A DNA stretch of 16,637 nucleotides, taken from Thermoplasmata archaeon. Its GTDB lineage: Archaea > Thermoplasmatota > Thermoplasmata > Lutacidiplasmatales > UBA184. A program made the translations under genes and the position numbers. Positions 11,956 to 16,637 of this stretch are shown here, piece by piece. The stretch is taken from assembly GCA_021823085.1 (NCBI GenBank), contig JAKAPG010000016.1, positions 1 to 16,637 on the forward strand. Direction: 5' to 3'. How positions within the stretch are numbered: position 1 is the first letter of the stretch; every line of letters starts with the position of its first letter. The notes under the pieces were generated by a model. That model did not search any database. It was given only the letters and a program-made list of their open reading frames with translations, and was not told where the DNA came from.

Positions 11956-12210
11956 ATGATCGCGGAACCGGTACCGTCGGAGCAAGAACTCCTCGAAGCC
12001 CTTCACCGGGCGGTCGCCGAGGCCCCCCACCGGCCCTTCGCCATCGAAGTCGACGTGCGCCTCTCCATCATCCTGGGCCAGCAGCGCCCCTCGGTCAGCT
12101 GCGGGGGTTGCTCGACCCCGCTCGAGTTCGAGGGGATCCCGGCCCGGACGAACCTCCATCTCGGCTCGCCGTTCCGGTTGGTCCTGGAACCCACGGCCGC
12201 TCCATCCTAA
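11956..12210 (+). CDS. Small CxxC protein of unknown function
   Basis: An 84-aa protein I do not recognise. It starts with an acidic helix-like segment (SEQELLEALHRAVAEA, 8-23), then strands AIEVDVRLSIILG (29-41), a single C-GG-C pair (C49, C52) and a strand-rich end (TPLEFEG, NLHLGSPFRLVLEP). One CxxC could be half of a zinc site completed in a dimer, or a redox pair; neither is shown. There is no membrane segment or signal peptide. Third positions are GC-rich like the neighbours, and a TATA element precedes the ATG at the right spacing, which support a real gene. It is 31 bases upstream of the DedA gene in the same direction, so the two are probably co-transcribed. Confidence 0.75.
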   Translation: MIAEPVPSEQELLEALHRAVAEAPHRPFAIEVDVRLSIILGQQRPSVSCGGCSTPLEFEGIPARTNLHLGSPFRLVLEPTAAPS

Positions 12211-12241
12211 TCGATTCGGCCGACGAAGGACGCGTACCGGA

Positions 12242-12919
12242 ATGTCCATCTCGATCGTAGGAAGCGTCGTCGGGATCATCACGACCGTCCTCGGGACGAT
12301 CGGGTTGGCCGGCCTCTTCGCCCTCATGGTCGTGGAGAGCTTCGGGATCCCGCCGCTCCCGAGCGAGGTCATCCTCCCGTTCAGCGGCTTCTTGATCGCC
12401 GAGGGAACGTTCAGTCTCTACGGGACCATCTTCGCCGCCCTCGCGGGCGGCCTCGTCGGATCGTTCATCGCGTACGCGGTCGGCCGGTGGGGACGCGAGT
12501 GGATCACGAAGCCGCGCCCCGCGGGACTGCGCTTGAGCCCGGAGCAGCTCGGGCGCGTCGATCGCTGGTTCCAGCGCCGCGGAGATTGGGTAGTCGGCGT
12601 GGCGCGTATGCTGCCGATCGTCCGAAGCTACATCAGCTACCCGGCCGGGTTCGCCGAGATGAGCCCGACGAGGTTCGGCATCTACACTCTGCTGGGCTCG
12701 ACTCCCTTCACGCTCGCCCTCCTCTACGCCGGCATCGTGCTGCGCTCGGATTGGGGCGCGATCACTCCGTGGTTCAACCTCCTCGACGACGCCGCGATCG
12801 CGGCGATCGCGCTCATCGTCATCTACGCGGTCCTGGCTTGGCAGGGGTACATCGCCTGGGACTGGCCCCCGCGTCGGCTCCCGCGCGAGAGCCGGTCGAC
12901 CCCGCCCCCCTCCCCGTAA
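12242..12919 (+). CDS. DedA family (VTT/SNARE-associated domain) membrane protein
   Basis: A 225-aa integral membrane protein. DedA relatives are implicated in lipid carrier recycling or phospholipid scrambling and in membrane homeostasis. Diagnostic features: GIPPLPSEVILPFSGFLIAEG (35-55) near the first re-entrant loop, GGLVGSFIAYAVGRWGREW (69-87), the charged FQRRGDWVVGVARMLPIVRSYISYPAGFAEMSPTRF block (109-144, with the conserved Arg and Pro-Ala-Gly), and a C-terminal membrane helix (187-205). The tail is Arg/Pro/Ser-rich. The ATG at 12242 has no strong Shine-Dalgarno; the upstream aagga (12226-12230) is weak. It follows the 84-aa protein gene by 31 bases and ends 13 bases from convergent pyrC. 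A lipid-carrier role would fit with the flippase two genes upstream, but this is inference. Confidence 0.9.
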   Translation: MSISIVGSVVGIITTVLGTIGLAGLFALMVVESFGIPPLPSEVILPFSGFLIAEGTFSLYGTIFAALAGGLVGSFIAYAVGRWGREWITKPRPAGLRLSPEQLGRVDRWFQRRGDWVVGVARMLPIVRSYISYPAGFAEMSPTRFGIYTLLGSTPFTLALLYAGIVLRSDWGAITPWFNLLDDAAIAAIALIVIYAVLAWQGYIAWDWPPRRLPRESRSTPPPSP

Positions 12920-12932
12920 CGACGAGGTCGGC

Positions 12933-14276
12933 CTACATCGCGAACTCGGGCCGACGGAGCACCCCGGTCGGCGTTCCGATGTACTCTCCCTCGAATACGA
13001 TCCGCTCTCCGGCCCGATAATGTTCCCGGGGGAAGATCCCCTCCCGTCCCTCGAACGCGGACCATCCGCACGGCGCGTGAAGGTCCTTCGCCGTGATCGT
13101 CCGACGATCCCGGAAGTCCACGACGATCAGATCGGCTCGATGCCCGAGGGCGATACGTCCCCGAGGCAGGCCGACCCACCGCGAGGGGCGGTCCATCGCC
13201 ACGGCGACGAGCCGGGCCAGGTCGATGTCGCCGGCCCGGACCTTTGCGAGAAGCAAGGGCACCATCGTCTCGACGTTCGGCATGCCGCTCGGAGCCAGCT
13301 CGAAGGGGCGGTCCTTCTCGGCCACGTCGTGCGGGGCGTGATCGCTCGCGACGCAGGGGATGCCTCCACCGGCAAAACGGGCCCATAGCTCGGAGCGTTT
13401 CGCTTCGGAGCGGAGGGGTGGATTGACCTTGGCGCGGGACCCGAGCCGGCTCTCCCGGGACAGCAGAAGGTGATGAGGGCTCGCCTCGAAGGAGTGGCCC
13501 GCCTTCGCGATCCGATCGGCCACCCGGGAGGAGGTGACGTGGGCGAAGTGGAGGCGAAGTCCCCGGGGCGCCGCCGCGATGACCTCCGAGACGGCGGCCT
13601 CCTCGGCCACTTCCGGCCGGGAGCAGTCCCAGTCGGAAAGCGATCGGGGAGGAGGGTCCAAACGGAACTTCTGCGGGTCCTCCGCGTGGACCGTGAGGGG
13701 GAGTCCCGTCGCCGCCGCTCTTCGAAGCAAGCTCGGGATCTCGTCGTGCCCCGGGGGCGTATCCACTCCCGTCGTCGGGCTGAGGTACAGCTTGAGCGCC
13801 CCCACGGTCGTCGCGAGTTCGTCCAGCTTCGACGTCGTGATCAGGGCTCCGTAGAGCAGGACGTCCACGGCCGCTCGCCCCAGCACCCGGGACCTCTTCT
13901 CCTCGAAACGAGCGGCATCGGTGACGGTCGGAATCGTGTTCGGCATGTCCGCCACCAGCCCCACTCCCCCGAGCGCTGCCTGGACGGTTCCCGTGGCAAA
14001 GCTCTCCACGGTCCGGGACCCGCCGGGATCGCGGAAGTGGACGTGAAGGTCGGTAGCGCTCGGAAGGATTACCCCCTCTCCGACATCGTGCCGCTCGGGG
14101 GAGCGTAGGTCGCGGCCCAGCGCGACGATGATCCCGTCCCCGCTCACACCGATCTCGAGAGGCCGGAGCCGGCCGTTCACGAGGCTCCGACCCGCGAGCA
14201 CCCACCGGATCGGAGGGGGGTGCCGGGACTCCGGGTCCCGAGAACGCGCCGACGTGCGTCTCAGAACCGGAGCCAT
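12933..14276 (-). CDS. pyrC: Dihydroorotase
   Basis: Catalyses the reversible ring closure of carbamoyl-aspartate to dihydroorotate, step three of pyrimidine synthesis. The 447-aa protein is a class I dihydroorotase with its amidohydrolase metal centre visible: H78 and H80 in DLHVHFRDPG, the lysine expected to be carboxylated K162 (KLYLSPTTG), H197 (HAED), H246 (LHFAHVTSS) and D312 (ASDHAPH). Substrate-site motifs FRDPG (81-85) and ADMPNT (109-114) are intact, as are EASPHHLLLS and KVNPPLR. The first 25 residues are an Arg/Pro-rich extension before VLAGRSLVNG. A GTG at codon 26 is an alternative start, but the ATG at 14276 has a TATA-like element 28 bases upstream. It is divergent from purM across 59 bases. 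Confidence 0.95.
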   Translation of the reverse strand: MAPVLRRTSARSRDPESRHPPPIRWVLAGRSLVNGRLRPLEIGVSGDGIIVALGRDLRSPERHDVGEGVILPSATDLHVHFRDPGGSRTVESFATGTVQAALGGVGLVADMPNTIPTVTDAARFEEKRSRVLGRAAVDVLLYGALITTSKLDELATTVGALKLYLSPTTGVDTPPGHDEIPSLLRRAAATGLPLTVHAEDPQKFRLDPPPRSLSDWDCSRPEVAEEAAVSEVIAAAPRGLRLHFAHVTSSRVADRIAKAGHSFEASPHHLLLSRESRLGSRAKVNPPLRSEAKRSELWARFAGGGIPCVASDHAPHDVAEKDRPFELAPSGMPNVETMVPLLLAKVRAGDIDLARLVAVAMDRPSRWVGLPRGRIALGHRADLIVVDFRDRRTITAKDLHAPCGWSAFEGREGIFPREHYRAGERIVFEGEYIGTPTGVLRRPEFAM

Positions 14277-14335
14277 CGGGCGGCAACCGAGTCCACCGAC
14301 ATACTCTTTTTCCTACGAGCGCACTCGGGGCACCG
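14277..14335. promoter_or_regulatory. Divergent pyrC-purM promoter region
   Basis: The 59-base gap contains one AT-rich run, atactcttttt (14301-14311). Read leftward, its agagtat part is centred about 28 bases from the pyrC ATG. Read rightward, the cttttt part is centred about 27 bases from the purM ATG. Both distances fit leaderless transcripts, so the two promoters probably overlap and may be co-regulated. Confidence 0.5.
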
Positions 14336-15397
14336 ATGGCATCGACGCGGAAGAGCCGGGGTGGCCTGACGTACGCCCACAGCGGTGTCGACACGGATCG
14401 ACGGGCCCGGTCGCTGGCCGCCCTGCTCGCCGCCGCGCGATACGATTCCCCGGCGAGCCACGGCTGCCCGGTGGGGCCCATCGGACACTACGCGGGCCTG
14501 ATTCGGATCGGTCGGGAGACCCTCGCCGTCACCACCGACACGGTGGGAACGAAGGTCCTGCTCGCGCAGCAGCTCGGCCGCTACCAAGAGATCGGCGAAG
14601 ACGTGGTCGCGATCAACGTGAACGACCTCGCGTCGGTGGGGGCGCGTGCGGCGGGGCTCGTGGACGTCATCAACTGCCCCCGCCCGGATCCCACGGTCTT
14701 CGCCGCGTTGGGGCGTGGGATCCGCCGGGGACTCGCGGCGGCCGAGTGCGCGCTGCTCGGTGGGGAGACCGCCGTGGTTCCGGACCTCCTCAAGGCGATC
14801 GATGTCGGCGGGACCGCCATCGGCTTCTTCCCCAACGGGCGACGCCCCGTCACCGGGGGGAGGATCCGCCCCGGCGATCGTATCCTGGGGATCCCGTCGT
14901 CCGGGTTCCATGCGAACGGCTACACCCTTCTTCGCGCGGTCCTCCGGAAGAGGTCGATGGACCTCCGCCGCCCTCGCCCGGGCGCGCGCGTACCCCTGGG
15001 TGTGGAGCTACTGCGCGCCACGCGGACCTACACCCGGGCGAGCGAAGCGCTCGCGGATGCCTCCTACATTCACGGGTTCGGGCACCTCTCGGGCGGGGGG
15101 GTTCTCAACCTCCTCCGCCTCCGCCCGGACGTCGCGTTCGTCCTCGATCGGTGGCCGGAGCTTTCCGATCAATTCGCGTGGATCCGCGAGCTCGGTGAGG
15201 TCGCCGATCGCGAGCTCTTCCGGACCTTCAACATGGGAGTCGGGTTCGCGGCCATTGTGGCCCCGAAGGGCGTTGCGCCCGCGCTCCGCGCGCTCAGGCG
15301 CGCCGGTTTCGCCGATTCGGTCGAGGTGGGCCAGGTCACCGAGGGCCGGGGGGTCCATCTGTCGGGATGGGGCATCTCCTACCACGAATACGCCTAA
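14336..15397 (+). CDS. purM: Phosphoribosylformylglycinamidine cyclo-ligase (AIR synthetase)
   Basis: ATP-dependent ring closure of FGAM to aminoimidazole ribonucleotide, step five of purine synthesis. The 353-aa protein is full length. Motifs in order: TYAHSGVD (12-19), TTDTVGTK (66-73), VNDLASVGARAAGLVDVI (95-112), GGETAVVPD (142-150), GIPSSGFHANGYTLLR (185-200), HGFGHLSGGGVLNLL (246-260) and FNMGVGF towards the end. These are the ATP- and FGAM-binding elements of the PurM superfamily; the SGVD start and GETAVVPD favour PurM over PurL or HypE. The ATG at 14336 fits the AT-rich element at 14306-14311. EamA follows after 24 bases, probably in the same transcript though functionally unrelated on present evidence. 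Confidence 0.95.
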   Translation: MASTRKSRGGLTYAHSGVDTDRRARSLAALLAAARYDSPASHGCPVGPIGHYAGLIRIGRETLAVTTDTVGTKVLLAQQLGRYQEIGEDVVAINVNDLASVGARAAGLVDVINCPRPDPTVFAALGRGIRRGLAAAECALLGGETAVVPDLLKAIDVGGTAIGFFPNGRRPVTGGRIRPGDRILGIPSSGFHANGYTLLRAVLRKRSMDLRRPRPGARVPLGVELLRATRTYTRASEALADASYIHGFGHLSGGGVLNLLRLRPDVAFVLDRWPELSDQFAWIRELGEVADRELFRTFNMGVGFAAIVAPKGVAPALRALRRAGFADSVEVGQVTEGRGVHLSGWGISYHEYA

Positions 15398-15412
15398 GTC
15401 CGAGGAGATGCT

Positions 15413-15418
15413 GGAGGT
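15413..15418 (+). promoter_or_regulatory. Shine-Dalgarno of the EamA gene
   Basis: GGAGGT lies three bases before the ATG at 15422 and six before the adjacent in-frame GTG at 15425. The latter spacing is more usual, so translation may start at either codon; the proteins differ by one residue. Confidence 0.65.
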
Positions 15419-15421
15419 CCG

Positions 15422-16363
15422 ATGGTGACCTCCCGGCGGAGCCCCCCCCAGGCCGCCGCCATCGCGGTCACCGCGGCGTTCGTCTGGTCGACGTACTACG
15501 TGTTCGTTCTTTGGCTCGGACCGCTGGTCTCTCCGGTGGCGACCGTCGTGTACCCGTTCCTCTTCGGTGGGAGCGCCCTCCTTGGTTTCGCGTGGGCGAG
15601 CCGGGAGGCGGGAGCCTTCCTCCACCTCTGGATCGAGCCTGCGGCCTGGGGTCGGGTCCTTCTCGTCGCGGTGTTGCAGGTCGCGGCGATCACGGCAACG
15701 TACACTGCGGGCCCGATCGACGCTTCGCTGTTGTCCCTGCTCGGGGACGTGATCGCGGTCCCGCTCCTCTTGATGGCGATCTACGGCGAGGATCGGCCCC
15801 TCGTCCGAAGCCCGTGGTTCGTGGGCGGCGTCGTCGCGTGCCTCGTCGGGGGCACGCTGACGATTGTGGCCGGCCACCCGCTGACCCCGATCGGCGGGTG
15901 GACCTTGCTCGTCATCCCCGCGATCCCGCTCACCATGGGATTCTACTTCCTCCTGACCGCGCGCGCGGCTCGGACCACCCCCGCGGCGGTGCTGAACGCT
16001 CAATCGTTCCTCGGTGCGGGCCTCGTCATCGCGATCCTCTCGCCGCTCTTCCCGGGCGGGGTCAACGGGCTCGCCGCAGTCTCGGGGGAAGCGCTGGGAC
16101 TCTTCGTTGTCCTCGGCGTCACGACGTTCTTCCTCGCGCAGTGGCTCTACTTCGTCGCGATCGGCCGGGGCGGACTGGTCTCGACCGCGATCTGGATGTC
16201 GCTCATCCCGGCATTCACGCTGCTGCTGTCCGTCGCGGTCCTCGGCATTGCGCCGGTGGTCCTCGCCGCGTTGGGAGTCCCCATCGCCATCGTCGGTTCC
16301 TTCGCGGCGCTCGAGGGCCAGCGCAGAGTGAACGAGCGCGCCGGGCCTAGTCCCACCGGCTGA
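15422..16363 (+). CDS. EamA/DMT-family transporter
   Basis: A 313-aa membrane protein with about ten hydrophobic segments arranged as two five-helix EamA repeats (about 11-130 and 155-300), the layout of the drug/metabolite transporter superfamily. Family-like features are AFVWSTYYVFVLWLG in the first helix, ATYTAGPIDASLLSLLGDVIAVPLL at the end of repeat one, and LIPAFTLLLSVAVLGIAPVVLAALGVPIAIVGSF at the end of repeat two. The substrate cannot be predicted. A GGAGGT ribosome-binding site supports the start. It lies 24 bases after purM, so it may share its transcript; export or uptake of a purine-related metabolite is only speculation. Its last 17 bases overlap the 3' end of the minus-strand polymerase-like gene. 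Confidence 0.88.
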   Translation: MVTSRRSPPQAAAIAVTAAFVWSTYYVFVLWLGPLVSPVATVVYPFLFGGSALLGFAWASREAGAFLHLWIEPAAWGRVLLVAVLQVAAITATYTAGPIDASLLSLLGDVIAVPLLLMAIYGEDRPLVRSPWFVGGVVACLVGGTLTIVAGHPLTPIGGWTLLVIPAIPLTMGFYFLLTARAARTTPAAVLNAQSFLGAGLVIAILSPLFPGGVNGLAAVSGEALGLFVVLGVTTFFLAQWLYFVAIGRGGLVSTAIWMSLIPAFTLLLSVAVLGIAPVVLAALGVPIAIVGSFAALEGQRRVNERAGPSPTG

Positions 16364-16637
16364 GCGGAGACTGGGTGCGCCGTCGCTTGGTCGTGCCGAG
16401 ATCGCTTGCCGGCGAGTCCAACGTCAGCGTATCGACCACCGGAGCGGGGTCCACCGGCGCGTCGGTCGCCGGCGCGTCCCCGAGCGTGCGCTGCGTGGAC
16501 CGGCTTCCCTTGAGCAGAGCGCCCGCGTCCCAGCCAAAGACCTCCGTCACCCTCGCCAAGGTCTGGGCAACCCGGTCCGCGTAGTAGACATAATCCGGCT
16601 CCTTCGCAAACGGACGGCCCGCTGGCCACCGCGCGAT
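16347..16637 (-). CDS. polB: Likely C-terminal end of a family B DNA polymerase (partial)
   Basis: The minus-strand frame is open from the stop at 16347 to the window edge, giving the last 96 residues of a longer protein. Residues 15-38 (DYVYYADRVAQTLARVTEVFGWDA) and the following LLKGSRSTQRTL resemble the thumb end and PCNA-contact tail of archaeal family B polymerases, where a YY...Q/A...R..evFGW pattern precedes a Q-x-x-L motif. This is from memory of the family, without alignment, and the catalytic motifs lie outside the window. After Q49-R-T-L52 the usual aromatic pair is missing. A Pro/Asp/Thr-rich tail then leads to KRRR (84-87) and the final TQSPLSRWD, which itself looks like a PCNA-interacting peptide. 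The gene is convergent with EamA, overlapping by 17 bases. Confidence 0.6.
   Translation of the reverse strand: MARWPAGRPFAKEPDYVYYADRVAQTLARVTEVFGWDAGALLKGSRSTQRTLGDAPATDAPVDPAPVVDTLTLDSPASDLGTTKRRRTQSPLSRWD

Noticed and set aside
12823..14481. 552-codon minus-strand frame
   Set aside because: Shadow of pyrC in another frame; the Gly/Arg/Pro-rich product lacks motifs while pyrC shows every catalytic residue.
1..16637. CRISPR arrays, insertion sequences, tRNA or rRNA genes, attachment sites
   Set aside because: None was seen on either strand by reading: no regularly spaced direct repeats, no transposase-like frame, no T-loop or rRNA signatures. Short or degenerate cases could be missed without tools.

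Overview
The window is a gene-dense, high-GC stretch of an archaeal chromosome. The archaeal hallmarks are ribosomal protein S8e, SRP19, a GPN-loop GTPase, an ADP-forming acyl-CoA synthetase, a 2-oxoacid:ferredoxin oxidoreductase and what looks like the C-terminus of a family B DNA polymerase. High GC, leaderless-type starts and the gene mix suggest an uncultivated Thermoplasmata-like euryarchaeote. That placement is inference; nothing here is strictly diagnostic of the class.

Layout, left to right. An aldo/keto reductase (48-893) precedes a compact information-processing cluster: S8e, SRP19 and a GPN-loop GTPase (962-2494). A convergent 100-aa protein of unknown function follows (2505-2807, minus). 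About 240 bases without a convincing gene (2836-3078) contain a strong palindromic TATA box and a foldable segment that could be a small RNA. A DUF998 membrane protein follows. Next is a divergent pair: an Mrp/NBP35 iron-sulfur carrier ATPase (minus) and a fused ADP-forming acyl-CoA synthetase (plus), with one obvious TATA box between them. The synthetase ends tail-to-tail in moaE, which forms a minus-strand operon with moaD. The two subunits of a 2-oxoacid:ferredoxin oxidoreductase (7552-10195) come next, then a Wzx-type flippase, a small CxxC protein and a DedA-family membrane protein. The right end has a divergent dihydroorotase (pyrC) / AIR synthetase (purM) pair, an EamA transporter, and the 3' end of the likely DNA polymerase gene running in from the right edge.

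How the genes work together. The oxidoreductase converts 2-oxoacids plus CoA to acyl-CoA and reduced ferredoxin. The ADP-forming synthetase can turn acyl-CoA into acid plus ATP. Together they would be a classic archaeal energy module for amino-acid or 2-oxoacid fermentation. The Mrp ATPase could supply Fe-S clusters, and MoaD/MoaE make molybdopterin for Mo or W enzymes. pyrC and purM serve pyrimidine and purine synthesis.

Expression signals follow a two-mode pattern. Genes at the head of transcription units tend to have an AT-rich TATA-like element roughly 24-30 bases before the start codon, as expected for leaderless or near-leaderless mRNAs. Several downstream genes (SRP19, moaE, korB, EamA) instead have clear GGAGGT Shine-Dalgarno sequences. 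No CRISPR array, insertion sequence, tRNA or rRNA was recognised. No spectacular new system is evident. The best leads are the putative RNA at about 2855-2987, the mirrored acyl-CoA synthetase/moaE tail overlap, and the second PIP-like motif at the polymerase C-terminus.
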